Positions 47,741 to 57,126 are shown, counted from the first letter of the stretch. The stretch is DNA of 64,000 bases from Pseudoxanthomonas sp. JBR18 (GCF_028198165.1 NZ_CP116339.1:1407001-1471000), one strand, 5' to 3'. The notes: generated by a model from the sequence alone, not told the origin. Program-made: numbers and translations.

Positions 47741-50689
47741 CTAGGCCGGCGCGGCGGCCGTGCCCGCCGGGGCCACCAGCACGCGGTTTCGACCTTGGCG
47801 CTTGGCCCGGTAGAGCGCGTCGTCGGCACGCCGCAACAGATCGGTCGGCGACTCGCCCGGCTCCAGCCAGGCCACGCCGACCGAGCAGGTCACCGTCAGG
47901 CTCCGCCCATCGATGGCCAGCGGACGCGCACCGACCGCGTCGTGCAAGGCCTGCAGGCGCTGCGACGCAGGGGCCACCAGGCCGGGCATGACCGCGAGCA
48001 GTTCTTCGCCGCCATAGCGCCCGACCGTGTCCGACCCGCGCATGTTGCGCGCCAGGCGATCGGCCACGCCGGAGAGCACCGCGTCGCCGACCAGATGGCC
48101 ATGCGTGTCGTTGACCAGCTTGAAGTGGTCCAGGTCCAGCAGCGCGATCGCCAGCGGCAGGCCCGCGCTGTGCGCACGTGCAGCCTCCAGCGCCAGCTGT
48201 TCGAGAATGGAGGTGCGGTTGCGCAGGCCGGTCAGGCCATCATGCGTGGCCTGCTCGTGCAGGGCGGCGCGAGCCAGTTCCAGCGCGCGCTTGTCGGCCT
48301 CCAGCTCGGCGGTACGCGCTGCCACCAGCCTTTCCAAGGCGCGCTTGCGCGCCATGATCGCGCGCATGCGCCAGTGCCAGACCGCCGCGATCACCCCGGC
48401 AAACAGCGCCAGCCACGCGAGCAGCGCCGGCGCGCTGCGCCACCATGGCGGGCGCAACTTGAAGGCGAAACTCGCCACCGGGGACTGTGTGCGGCGGGCC
48501 AGGTTGATCGCCTGCACCTCGATCACCTGCTCGCCATCGCCCAGGGCGGGAAAGTCCAGGGTGCGCGAGCTGGTCTCGATCCACGCATCCTGGCGCCCGC
48601 GCAGGCGATAGCGGAAACGCAGCAGGTCCGGCCCTGCCATGCTGCCGGGCGTGGACAGGGTCACGCGCACCGGCAGCTGGCCCCAAGGCAGGGTGGCGCC
48701 CGGCGTCACGCCAGCACCGCCCCGCTCGACCCGCGCGATGCGCAGGGTCACCGGGCGCTGCGCAAGTAGCCTGTCCGGTTGCAGGAGATGGCTCACGCCG
48801 CGCGAACTGCCGACCCAGACCGAACCATCGGCGTCCTCGAAGAACGCGCCTTCGGAGATGTCCTCGCTGATCAGGCCATCGGTCTCGCTCAGGCCGGTCC
48901 AGTGGCCGTTCTCCAGCACGTTCACCCCGGAACTGCCCCCGACCCACAGCCGACCCTGGCGGTCGTGGCGAATGAAATACGGCAGCGAATCGCGCAGCAG
49001 CGGGTCGTCGACCGCGGTGAGCTGCAAGGTGTCGTCGTCGCGCATTGGGCCGCGGAACAGGCCGGCATCGTCCACCGCCGCCCACAGCACCCCGTCGCGG
49101 CCGATGGAGAGTTTGTCGAACAGCAGGTTGGGCATCTTTCCGCTGATCCGGATCGGGATGACGGTCTGCCCATCCAGCCGCATCAGCCCGCTCTTGCCGG
49201 CAAACCACAGGCGCCCGCGCGCATCCTCGGCCACGTCGCCGAAGCTGACCTGCGGCAGGTCGGTGAAACGACGCGGCTGCGGATGGGCCGGGTCGTCGAT
49301 GACGTACACCCCTTCGGTGGTACACAGCCACAACCGCCCACGCCGGTCGAACAGCATCCTGCGCAAGCGGTGCGGCAGCGTCGTCACGATCGTCACTTGC
49401 CCGTGCGCCAGGCGCAGCAGGTCGCCTCGGTACAGCGCGACCCACACCGCACCGTCCGGCCCCAGGGTCAGGCCGAACACGTCGCGGACCGGCGTCTGCA
49501 GCGCGGTTGCGACCGGCTCGATGGTCGCAGCGCCAGGCGCCAGGCGATAGATGCCGCGCTCGTTGCCAAACAGCATGCCGCCCTGCCGGTCACGGACCAG
49601 CGCCCAGTTCGGCAGGCCCTTCAAGCCATTGGCAGCGCTCCAGTTCTGGATGGCGCTGTAGCCGCGCCAGCGCAGGATCCCAAGGCCGCCGTAGGACACC
49701 CACAGCGCACCATCGGCACTGGCGAGCATGGCATTGGGCGGCATGTCGGGCAGGCCGTTGCGGGTGTCCAGCGTGTCCCAGCCAGCGCCGTTCCAGCGCA
49801 GGATGCCGCCGTCGCTGCGGGTCAACAGGCGGCCCAGGCTGTCTTCGGCCAGGTCCAGATGGCGGGTGGTGGTGGCCATCACGGCCGGTGCGGGGGCGGG
49901 ATGGTCGACGAAGCGGACCGCCCCGGGCGCCAGCGACAGCACATGCAGCGGGCTGCGCGCCCACAACACGCCGTGCCGATCGCGCAGGAACGTGGTCCAG
50001 GCATCCTGGGGCACGCCATCGTCGACGGTGTAGACGCGCAAGGTGCCATCGGGGCCGCGTCGGCAGATCGTCTGCCCGCATCCCAGCCACAGCGTGCCCT
50101 GGTCCTGGTAGACCGCGCCCAGGTCTCCCAGCTCGGGCCAGCGCTGCGCGATCTCGGGCGTGAACAGCGCCGTGGCGCGCCAGCCGCCCCCGGGCGCGGC
50201 GCCGATGCGCCAGGCGCTTCCCTTGCTCAGCGCCACCGCGCCGTCGTCGAAAGCGGCCACCATGTGACCGGGGGCGAAGGGCATGGGCGCGCCCTGCGGA
50301 TCGGTGATCCGCGCGGCCGCCTGGCCATCCCAGAAATACAGGTTGCCGGCCGTGGTCACCCACAGCCCATTGCCAAGGGGAGTGGGCGCGGCGTTCATCA
50401 CATAGGCGTCGTCCAGCCCGGCGTCCGCACCCACCCGTTCGAAGCGCTCACCCTCGTAGCGATACAGGCCGCCGTAGGTGCAGGCCCAGACATTGCCGCG
50501 CGCATCGTCCACCAGGCAGTCGGCGCCCAGGCTGCGCAGGCCTTCGGCGGTGCCATAGGTGCGCAGTGAGGCGACCTGCGCCAACGCCGGTCCGCTCGCC
50601 AGCAGGCATAGCGCGATCGCGGCCGCGCGCCGGAGGCGATCGATGGCGGTGGCACGCGCCGGGGCGCGAGGGCAACGCATGACGGGCAT
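47741..50689 (-). CDS. Beta-propeller sensor diguanylate cyclase (Reg_prop-Y_Y_Y-GGDEF)
   Basis: 982 residues. Seen: signal peptide near ALCLLASGPALAQ, a large periplasmic two-component-regulator propeller region (about 40-640) with repeats such as DARGNVWACTYGGLYRYEG, DRHGVLWARS and DRRGRLWLCTTEGVYV, a Y_Y_Y domain (about 645-725; RFRYRLRGRQDAWIETSSRTL), one membrane helix, a short coiled coil (KRALERLVAARTAELEADKRAL) and GGDEF with GGEEL at 893-897 and the inhibitory RxxD five residues before it. It should make c-di-GMP and be product-inhibited. The propeller is usually fused to histidine kinases; ligand unknown. Confidence 0.92.
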   Translation of the reverse strand: MPVMRCPRAPARATAIDRLRRAAAIALCLLASGPALAQVASLRTYGTAEGLRSLGADCLVDDARGNVWACTYGGLYRYEGERFERVGADAGLDDAYVMNAAPTPLGNGLWVTTAGNLYFWDGQAAARITDPQGAPMPFAPGHMVAAFDDGAVALSKGSAWRIGAAPGGGWRATALFTPEIAQRWPELGDLGAVYQDQGTLWLGCGQTICRRGPDGTLRVYTVDDGVPQDAWTTFLRDRHGVLWARSPLHVLSLAPGAVRFVDHPAPAPAVMATTTRHLDLAEDSLGRLLTRSDGGILRWNGAGWDTLDTRNGLPDMPPNAMLASADGALWVSYGGLGILRWRGYSAIQNWSAANGLKGLPNWALVRDRQGGMLFGNERGIYRLAPGAATIEPVATALQTPVRDVFGLTLGPDGAVWVALYRGDLLRLAHGQVTIVTTLPHRLRRMLFDRRGRLWLCTTEGVYVIDDPAHPQPRRFTDLPQVSFGDVAEDARGRLWFAGKSGLMRLDGQTVIPIRISGKMPNLLFDKLSIGRDGVLWAAVDDAGLFRGPMRDDDTLQLTAVDDPLLRDSLPYFIRHDRQGRLWVGGSSGVNVLENGHWTGLSETDGLISEDISEGAFFEDADGSVWVGSSRGVSHLLQPDRLLAQRPVTLRIARVERGGAGVTPGATLPWGQLPVRVTLSTPGSMAGPDLLRFRYRLRGRQDAWIETSSRTLDFPALGDGEQVIEVQAINLARRTQSPVASFAFKLRPPWWRSAPALLAWLALFAGVIAAVWHWRMRAIMARKRALERLVAARTAELEADKRALELARAALHEQATHDGLTGLRNRTSILEQLALEAARAHSAGLPLAIALLDLDHFKLVNDTHGHLVGDAVLSGVADRLARNMRGSDTVGRYGGEELLAVMPGLVAPASQRLQALHDAVGARPLAIDGRSLTVTCSVGVAWLEPGESPTDLLRRADDALYRAKRQGRNRVLVAPAGTAAAPA

Positions 50690-50815
50690 GCAAGGTCCGG
50701 AAGGACGGATGTCTTTCCTCTAACGGCCCACCACGAGCGGACTTGAGCGCGGCAGTTCGCGCAAGCCGATGATTTGGCGGCCCTTCCCCTGTTCAGCTAC
50801 GCCAGCCGCGCCTGG

Positions 50816-51835
50816 TCAGAACGCGTGGTCGAAGCCCACCTCGCCCTGCACGCCGACCTGGTAGGACGACACCCGGCGCTCGAAGAAGTTGGTCAGCTCC
50901 TGCACGTCCTGCAGCTCCATGAAAGGCAGCGGGTTGCGCACGTTGTACTTGCGCGCCATGCCCAGCTTGGCGAAGTGGTTGTCGGCGCAGTGCTGCAGGT
51001 ACTGGCGCATGTCGCGGGTGGAGATGCCCGCCACGCCGCCAGACAGCACGTCCTCGGCGAACTGCAGCTCGCACTCGATCGCCTCTTCGAGCATGGCGTA
51101 GACCTGCTGTTTCATTTCATCGTCGAACAGGTCCGGCTCTTCCTCGCGCACCACGCGCACGCCCTCGAAGGCGAAGTTCATGTGGCAGCTCTCGTCGCGG
51201 AACACCCAGTTGGTGCCGCTAGCCAAGCCCGGCAGCAACCCGCGCGAACGGAAGTAGTACACGTAGGCGAAGGCGGCGAAGAAGAACAGGCCCTCGATGC
51301 AGGCGGCAAAGCAGATCTGGTTGAGCAGGAACTGACGGCGGTGTGCGCGCGTCTCCAGCTTGCGCAGGTCCTGGATGGTGTCCATCCACTTGAAGCAGAA
51401 GTCCGCCTTCTTCTTGATCGAGGGGATGTTGTCGACCGCGGCGAAGGCCTTGGCACGCTCGCCCGGGTCCGGCAGGTAGTTGTCCAGCAAGGTCAGGTAG
51501 AACTGCACGTGCAGCGCTTCTTCGTAGAGCTGGCGCGACAGGTACATGCGCGCTTCGGGCGCGTTGAGGTGCTGGTACAGGTTGAGCACCAGGTTGTTGG
51601 ACACGATCGAATCGCCGGTGGCGAAGAAGGCGACCAGGCGGTGGATCAGGTGACGATCGGCCGGGGTCATCTTGTCGTGCAGGTCGGTGATGTCGATCTG
51701 GAAGTTGATCTCGTCCACCGTCCAGCTGTTCCTGATGGCGTCGCGGTACATGTCATAGAACTGCGGATAGCGCATCGGGCGCAGGGTCAGTTCAAAACCG
51801 GGATCGAGCAGCATCTGGCGGGGTTGGGCGGACAT
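50816..51835 (-). CDS. nrdB: Class Ia ribonucleotide reductase, beta subunit
   Basis: 339 residues. Provides the diiron-tyrosyl radical to NrdA for reduction of ribonucleoside diphosphates. Seen: EEALHVQFY with Glu, His and the radical tyrosine four residues after His (ExxHxxxY), DESCHMNFAFEGV with the second ExxH, and IEGLFFFAAFAYVYYFRS. The MSAQPRQ start at 51835 is family-like; the frame extends to 51922 over an intergenic stem-loop. It follows nrdA by 135 nt and is probably cotranscribed under the riboswitch upstream of nrdA. Confidence 0.95.
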   Translation of the reverse strand: MSAQPRQMLLDPGFELTLRPMRYPQFYDMYRDAIRNSWTVDEINFQIDITDLHDKMTPADRHLIHRLVAFFATGDSIVSNNLVLNLYQHLNAPEARMYLSRQLYEEALHVQFYLTLLDNYLPDPGERAKAFAAVDNIPSIKKKADFCFKWMDTIQDLRKLETRAHRRQFLLNQICFAACIEGLFFFAAFAYVYYFRSRGLLPGLASGTNWVFRDESCHMNFAFEGVRVVREEEPDLFDDEMKQQVYAMLEEAIECELQFAEDVLSGGVAGISTRDMRQYLQHCADNHFAKLGMARKYNVRNPLPFMELQDVQELTNFFERRVSSYQVGVQGEVGFDHAF

Positions 51836-51893
51836 GGCAATCTCGTGATCGTTGGCGGCCCCGCCTTGTGGGCAGGGCCGCGATGAAAAGGAA

Positions 51894-51950
51894 GGTCCGC
51901 GCCGCACGCGGACCGCTGGCACTTCCCTGTGCCGGGAATATCCGTATTCC
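51894..51950 (-). other. Stem-loops between nrdA and nrdB
   Basis: Two perfect stems: GGTCCGCG/CGCGGACC (51894-51914) and GGAATA-TCCG-TATTCC (51935-51950). They could adjust the NrdA:NrdB ratio by processing or attenuation; no T-run follows either. Function is inference. Confidence 0.5.
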
Positions 51951-51970
51951 TTGCGTCCAGGTCGAAGGAC

Positions 51971-54403
51971 TTACTGGCAGGCCTCGCAGGCCTCCGGGTT
52001 TTCCAGCGAGCAGCTCACCGCCTCGGTCGGCGTGTAGGCCGGCTTGGGGGCTTCGCTGGCGCCCTGGCTGAGGGTGGCCTTGGCGATGCGCGTGGCCGGG
52101 CGCGAGCGCAGGTAGTAGGTGGTCTTGATGCCGCGCTTCCACGCGTACATGTACATGGACGAGAGCGCGCCGATGTTGGGGCTTTCCATGAACAGGTTGA
52201 GCGAGGCGGACTGGTCGATGAAGGCGCCGCGCTCGGCGGCCATGTCGATCAGCGAACGCATCGGCAGCTCCCACGCGGTGCGGTAGACCAGGCGCAAAGC
52301 CTCGGGGATCTGCGCCACGCCCTGGATCGAACCTTCGGCCAGCTTGATCGCATCGCGCATCTCCGGGGTCCACAGGCCCAGCTTCTTCAGCTCGTCCACC
52401 AGGTAGCGGTTGACCTGCAGGAAGTCGCCAGACAGCGTCTCGCGCTTGAACAGGTTGGACACCTGCGGCTCCACGCACTCGTAGCAGCCGGCGATGGAGG
52501 CGATGGTCGCGGTCGGGGCGATGGCGATCAGCAGCGAGTTGCGCAGGCCGTGCTGCTGGATGCGCGCACGCAGCGCGTCCCAGCGCGCGGCGTCCTCGGG
52601 CACCACGCCCCAGGCGTCGAACTGCAGCTCACCCTGCGCGGCGCGGGTATCGGCGAAGGACGGATGCTTGCCGCGCTCGATGGCCAGCTCGCACGAGGTC
52701 TCCAGCGCGTGGAAGTAGATGGTCTCGGCGATCTTCTTGCTGATCGCGCGGGCCTCGGCGCTGTCGAAGGCCAGGCGCTTTTTGAAGAACACGTCCTGCA
52801 GGCCCATGCAGCCCAGGCCGACCGGGCGCCAGCGCAGGTTGCCGCGGCGCGCGGTCTCGATCGGGTAGAAGTTCAGATCGATCACCCGGTCCAGCTGGCG
52901 CACGGCCAGGCGCACGGTCTCGGCCAGCTTCTCGTAGTCGAAGTCGCCGTACTCGTCGAAGTGGCGCCCCAGGTTGATCGAGCCCAGGTTGCACACCGCG
53001 GTCTCCTCGGCCGAGGTGATCTCCAGGATCTCGGTGCACAGGTTGGACAGGTGGATCACGTTGCCCGCGCGCAGGGTCTGGTTGGACGCGGCGTTGCACT
53101 TGTCCTTGAAGGTCATCCAGCCGTTGCCGGTCTCGGCCAGGGTGCGCATCATCCGCGCATACAGCTTGCGCGCCGGCACCTGCTTGACCGCCTTGCCCTG
53201 GGTCTCGGCCTGCAGGTAGGCCTGCTCGAAGGCCTGGCCGTACAGGTCGGTCAGCTCCGGGGTGACCTTGGGATCGAACAACGACCACGGCTGGTCGGCT
53301 TCCACGCGGGCCATGAACAGGTCCGGCACCCAGTTGGCCAGGTTGAGGTTGTGGGTGCGGCGGGCGTCGTCACCGGCGTTGTCGCGCAGCTCCAGGAAGT
53401 CCTCGATGTCCGCGTGCCAGGTCTCCAGGTACACGCAAGCCGCACCCTTGCGCTTGCCGCCCTGGTTGACCGCCGCCACCGATGAATCCAGCGTCTTGAG
53501 CCACGGCACGATGCCGTTGGAATGGCCGTTGGTGGACTTGATCAGCGAGCCGCGCGCGCGTACCCGGCTATAGCTCACCCCGATGCCACCGGAGAACTTG
53601 GACAGCTGGGCGATGTCGCCGTAGCGCGCGTAGATCGATTCCAGCGAATCGCGCGGCGAATCCAGCAGGAAGCAGCTGGACAGCTGCTCGTGGGTGGTGC
53701 CGGAATTGAACAGCGTGGGCGAAGACGGCAGGTAGTCCAGGTGCCCCATGCGCTGGTAAAGCGCCAGCGCCTCGGGCACGTCCTCGCTCAGCGCACTGGC
53801 GATGCGCAGGAAGAACTGCTGCGGGGTCTCGATCACCTTGCGGGTATGCGGGTGGCGCAGCAGGTAGCGGTCGTACAGGGTGCGCAGGCCGAAGTACTCG
53901 AACTCGCGGTCCAGGTTGGCATCGATCGCGTCGTTGAGCTTGCGCGCGTTGGTCTGCACGAAGCCGAGCAGGCGGTCGTTGATCAGGCCGACCTCGTGGC
54001 CGCGGCCGATCGACTGGGAAAACGCATGGATTTCCTGCCCGGAGACTTCCTTGCCGATGAAGTTGGCCAGCAGGCGCGCGGCCAGGCGGCCGTACTCGGG
54101 CTCTTCGCCGATCAGCAGCGCGGCGGTGCGGATGGACAGCTCGTCCAGCTCCTGGGTGGTGGCCCCATCGTACAAACCGGAGATGGTGCGGGTGGCCACG
54201 CGCATCGGGTCCACCGCGTGCAGGCCTTCGGCGCAGCGCTGGATGGCGCGCACGATCTTGTTGAGGTCCACCGCCTCGTCCGAGCCGTTGCGCTTGGTCA
54301 CGCGCATGACCGTGGCAGTGGGCGGCGAAGTCAGCGAAAAGGCGGCATCGGCCGGGCGCGCGGCCACGGCGGCATCGGTCTGGGTCACGGTTGTGGTCTC
54401 CAT
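51971..54403 (-). CDS. nrdA: Class Ia ribonucleotide reductase, alpha subunit
   Basis: 810 residues, the catalytic subunit. Seen: ATP-cone (about 32-120; MRVTKRNGSDEAVDLNKIVRAIQRC), the first redox Cys in SSCFLLDSPRDSLES, the catalytic Cys in HLSNLCTEILEI, PLGSINL-like NLGSINLGRHFDEY, IAPTATIASIAGC and the C-terminal CxxC shuttle (ENPEACEACQ). Start at METTTVTQTD (54403); the frame is open upstream into the riboswitch leader. Expression is probably set by the cobalamin riboswitch at 54586-54775 and NrdR boxes at 54784-54832. That combination implies another, B12-dependent reductase (NrdJ) elsewhere in the genome. Confidence 0.95.
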   Translation of the reverse strand: METTTVTQTDAAVAARPADAAFSLTSPPTATVMRVTKRNGSDEAVDLNKIVRAIQRCAEGLHAVDPMRVATRTISGLYDGATTQELDELSIRTAALLIGEEPEYGRLAARLLANFIGKEVSGQEIHAFSQSIGRGHEVGLINDRLLGFVQTNARKLNDAIDANLDREFEYFGLRTLYDRYLLRHPHTRKVIETPQQFFLRIASALSEDVPEALALYQRMGHLDYLPSSPTLFNSGTTHEQLSSCFLLDSPRDSLESIYARYGDIAQLSKFSGGIGVSYSRVRARGSLIKSTNGHSNGIVPWLKTLDSSVAAVNQGGKRKGAACVYLETWHADIEDFLELRDNAGDDARRTHNLNLANWVPDLFMARVEADQPWSLFDPKVTPELTDLYGQAFEQAYLQAETQGKAVKQVPARKLYARMMRTLAETGNGWMTFKDKCNAASNQTLRAGNVIHLSNLCTEILEITSAEETAVCNLGSINLGRHFDEYGDFDYEKLAETVRLAVRQLDRVIDLNFYPIETARRGNLRWRPVGLGCMGLQDVFFKKRLAFDSAEARAISKKIAETIYFHALETSCELAIERGKHPSFADTRAAQGELQFDAWGVVPEDAARWDALRARIQQHGLRNSLLIAIAPTATIASIAGCYECVEPQVSNLFKRETLSGDFLQVNRYLVDELKKLGLWTPEMRDAIKLAEGSIQGVAQIPEALRLVYRTAWELPMRSLIDMAAERGAFIDQSASLNLFMESPNIGALSSMYMYAWKRGIKTTYYLRSRPATRIAKATLSQGASEAPKPAYTPTEAVSCSLENPEACEACQ

Positions 54404-54585
54404 GCGTGGTGCACGTCCCGCCCCCGTCCCTCGACAGGCTTGGAGCGGCGTTGGGGTTCGAGCATGGGAAGGCGGCGTCGCAAAACCCGCGACCGCGCGA
54501 ACATGCGTGGTCGGGCCTGCTTCACCAGCCATCTCCCCCTCGGAGACTCCGCGGCCGGCACCGCGCGATGTGCTTGCGCGCGGTT

Positions 54586-54775
54586 TGTCGGCAGGTCTTC
54601 GGACTCATGGGCGCGAAGGCGTCTGGCCTTCTCCTAATCCGCCGCTTCCCAAGGCCGAAAGGCCTCAGTGCTGTGTGGCGGGGTCGTTCCCAAATACCGC
54701 TGCGGGGCAGTGCCGGAGTGGGCCGTCATGGCCGCACCGGCTTCCCTTTTCATCCGGGGAGTAGCGTTCCCCGGA
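54586..54775 (-). promoter_or_regulatory. Cobalamin (B12) riboswitch in the nrdAB leader
   Basis: Read on the minus strand: GGGAAGCCGGTGCGGCC near the 5' end, CCGGCACTGCCCCGCAGCGG at 54697-54716, GGGAAGCGGCGGATTAGGAG and AGTCCGAAGACCTGCC at 54590-54605. These are the conserved core elements of the cobalamin aptamer, in order. It lies between the NrdR-like boxes and nrdA, about 180 nt before the start. 54404-54585 would hold the expression platform; no clear terminator was identified there. Known: B12 represses class Ia nrd genes through such a riboswitch in Streptomyces. Confidence 0.9.
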
Positions 54776-54783
54776 ACCGACGA

Positions 54784-54832
54784 CCCCAAGATAGTGGGGT
54801 GGGTTCACCCCGTCAACGCCAAATATTGTGGA
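54784..54832 (-). promoter_or_regulatory. Pair of NrdR-like boxes upstream of nrdAB
   Basis: Box 1, CCCCAAGATAGTGGGG (54784-54799); box 2, CGCCAAATATTGTGGA (54817-54832). On the minus strand their cores read CACTATCTTG and CAATATTTGG; each matches 8 of 10 core positions of the usual CwAtATaTwG pattern, and the cores start 32 bp apart, about three helical turns, as expected for NrdR. The promoter itself was not identified with certainty. Confidence 0.65.
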
Positions 54833-55014
54833 TAACCTGTGGGAGAACGCGGCCAATACCAATGCCGGCGCGGGTTTGCGCGTCTTTACGGGAGACGACT
54901 GCGGTTGACGCGCCCTTGGCGCGCGGTGCCTGATGGTCGTCAGGCACCTCACCCCCGGGCGACGGCACCCGGCGCGCCCCTGCGCCCCCGCCCCTTTCCA
55001 GAGCGCCTGTTTCC

Positions 55015-55932
55015 ATGCATGACGACGCCTTCCCGCGCGGCCCTTCGACCCTGCGTCGCGCCACGCCCTTCCTGCTCGCGCTGGTCGCGGTGCTGCTGGC
55101 CGGATGGGCGGTGCAGGCCGTGCTGGTGCGCTGGGACGAGGACGCTGGCCTGCGCCAAGCCCTGCGCGATGGCCTGATGTGCGCCGCCGCCACGGCCCTG
55201 GGTGCCCTGCCCGTGTTGGGCATCCGCCGCCTGCCGCAGCGCCTGGCCGACGGCCTGATGGGCTTCGGCGCCGGGGTGATGCTGGCGGCCACGGCGTTCT
55301 CACTGATCGTGCCGGGGCTAGACGCCGCACGCGACCAGGGCTTTGCCGGGATCGGCGCCGGGGCGGTGATCAGTGCCGGCATCGTGCTGGGCGTGGGCAT
55401 GATGCTGCTGATGGACCGCGCCGTGCCGCACGCGCACCTGGACCAGCAGGGCCGCACCACCCGCCAGGTCAGCGGCCGGCTGGCCCAGTGGCTGCCGCCG
55501 CAGGTGATGCTGTTCGTCTTCGCCATCACCCTGCACAACATCCCCGAGGGCATGGCCGTGGGCGTGGCCTCCGGCTCGGGCATGCAGGGTGCGGACACCT
55601 TCAGCCTGGCCATCGCCCTGCAGGACATTCCCGAGGGCCTGGTGATCGCCCTGTCGCTGGCCACCGCCGGGGTACATCGCGGGCGGGCGGTCCTGATCGG
55701 CATGCTCTCGGGCCTGGTCGAGCCCGTCGGCGCGGTGCTCGCCGCGCTGGCGGTCAGCGCGTTCTCCACGCTGCTGCCCTGGGGGCTGGCCTTCGCCGCC
55801 GGGGCAATGCTGTTCGCGGTCAGCCACGAGGTCATCCCCGAGTCGCATCGCAATGGCCACGAGACCTGGGCCACCGTCGGCCTGACCCTGGGCTTCTGCC
55901 TGATGATGGTGATGGATACCGGGCTGGGCTGA
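55015..55932 (+). CDS. ZIP-family divalent metal transporter
   Basis: 305 residues with about eight membrane helices. Seen: GLMGFGAGVMLAATAFSLIVPGLD, a short His-containing loop (VPHAHLDQQG), the metal-site helices VFAITLHNIPEGMAVGVASGSGM and IALQDIPEGLVIALSL (HNIPEG and DIPEG), and GLVEPVGAVLAAL. It is closest to the GufA/ZupT type and most probably imports Zn2+ or related metals. It is divergent from nrdA; its promoter must lie in 54833-55014. No Zur box was recognised. Confidence 0.9.
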   Translation: MHDDAFPRGPSTLRRATPFLLALVAVLLAGWAVQAVLVRWDEDAGLRQALRDGLMCAAATALGALPVLGIRRLPQRLADGLMGFGAGVMLAATAFSLIVPGLDAARDQGFAGIGAGAVISAGIVLGVGMMLLMDRAVPHAHLDQQGRTTRQVSGRLAQWLPPQVMLFVFAITLHNIPEGMAVGVASGSGMQGADTFSLAIALQDIPEGLVIALSLATAGVHRGRAVLIGMLSGLVEPVGAVLAALAVSAFSTLLPWGLAFAAGAMLFAVSHEVIPESHRNGHETWATVGLTLGFCLMMVMDTGLG

Positions 55933-55958
55933 TCAACGCCCCGGTTTCAGGGCATGCC

Positions 55959-56789
55959 CTAGCCCGGCGGCCCGAAGACCGTCAGCCATACCTCCCGCAC
56001 CGAACGCGCGCGGCGCAGGTCGGCGAACATCTCGACCCAGGCGTGGAAGGCGATCCGCACCGGGTTGTGGCTGCGTACCGGCTCGACCAGCCCGTAGCGC
56101 AGCGGCACCTCGGGCAGCGCGCGGCGGAAGCTGCCGAACATCCGGTCGAACACGATCAGCACCCCGCCGTAATTGCAGTCCAGGTACTCCGGGTTGCTGG
56201 CGTGGTGCACGCGGTGGTGCGCGGGGGTGTTGAACACGTATTCGAACCAGCGCGGCAGCGTGCCGATCAGTTCGGTGTGCAGCCAGAACTGGTAGGTCAG
56301 GTTGAGCGCCAATGCGCCCACCACCACCGGCACCGGAAAGCCCAGCCACACCAGCGGGGCGAAGCACACCGCCGCGGCGGTGATCTGCCCGGTCCAGCCC
56401 AGCCGATAGGCCGACGCCAGCGTGTACTGGTTGGGCGAATGGTGCACGGCGTGGTTGAGCCAGAACCAACGGATGCGATGGTCGGCCCGGTGCATCCAGT
56501 AGTAGCAGAACTCCACGCCCACGAAGAGCGCCAGCCACTGCCACCATGCGTCCATGGCCAGGCTCGCCACGCGCCACTTGGCCACGGCCAACAGCACCAC
56601 CCCGACCAGCCCGCCCTGCAGCACACGGCCGATCAATCCGCGCACTACCGCATCGGCCAGCGAGGCCCAGTACGACTTCCAGTCGTACGCGTGGCCGCGG
56701 CGGATGCGCAACCAGGCCTCGATGGCGGCCAGGAGCGGCAGGATCAACGGGATGACCAGCAACCAGCGCGGGGAAGCCAGACTCAGCAT
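55959..56789 (-). CDS. Sterol desaturase / fatty acid hydroxylase family protein
   Basis: 276 residues, about four to five membrane segments. Seen: the eight-His diiron pattern HRADH, HAVHHS and HRVHHASNPEYLDCNYGG, with CYYWMHRADHRIRWFWLNHAVHH typical of the family. The substrate in bacteria is usually unknown (lipid, hopanoid or carotenoid hydroxylation). It ends 26 nt from the convergent ZIP gene. Confidence 0.88.
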   Translation of the reverse strand: MLSLASPRWLLVIPLILPLLAAIEAWLRIRRGHAYDWKSYWASLADAVVRGLIGRVLQGGLVGVVLLAVAKWRVASLAMDAWWQWLALFVGVEFCYYWMHRADHRIRWFWLNHAVHHSPNQYTLASAYRLGWTGQITAAAVCFAPLVWLGFPVPVVVGALALNLTYQFWLHTELIGTLPRWFEYVFNTPAHHRVHHASNPEYLDCNYGGVLIVFDRMFGSFRRALPEVPLRYGLVEPVRSHNPVRIAFHAWVEMFADLRRARSVREVWLTVFGPPG

Positions 56790-56835
56790 GACGCGTCCCT
56801 CGGAAGGCGGGCGCGTCCTTGCGCCGTGTCAGGGT

Positions 56836-57126
56836 TCATTGACCGGCCTGGCGCTGCTTGAACTTCTGGCCGACCGCCTGCAGCTCGGCTTTCGACAGGC
56901 GACCGTCACCGTCGGTGTCGATCCGGTCGAAGCCACGCTTGAGCCGTGGCAGGTCGGCCACTTCACTGCGCTCCAGGTAGCCATCGTGGTTGGCGTCGGC
57001 CTCGGCCAGGCGCTGGACGACCTGCTCGGCGCTGGGCACGGCCTGGGTCTGGGCCTGGGCCAGGACCGCCACGGCCACCAGCGCCGCGGCGAGCGGGGTG
57101 CGGACAACGAGGGCATTGGGTTTCAT
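56836..57126 (-). CDS. Small exported EF-hand protein
   Basis: 96 residues. Seen: signal peptide (PLAAALVAVAVLAQAQ), then two EF-hand loops, DANHDGYLERSE and DTDGDGRLSKAE, each with the canonical DxNxDG/DxDxDG ligands. It probably binds Ca2+ in the periplasm; partner unknown. It is on the same strand as the Ser/Gly-rich secreted protein gene 78 nt upstream and may share its transcript. Confidence 0.87.
   Translation of the reverse strand: MKPNALVVRTPLAAALVAVAVLAQAQTQAVPSAEQVVQRLAEADANHDGYLERSEVADLPRLKRGFDRIDTDGDGRLSKAELQAVGQKFKQRQAGQ

Noticed and set aside
47033..50569. Two long plus-strand open frames (47033-48769 and 48779-50569)
   Set aside because: Both lie opposite the thioesterase and diguanylate cyclase genes and have no recognisable domain.
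51929..54637. Long plus-strand frames opposite nrdA
   Set aside because: nrdA is complete and conserved; these are shadow frames in GC-rich DNA.
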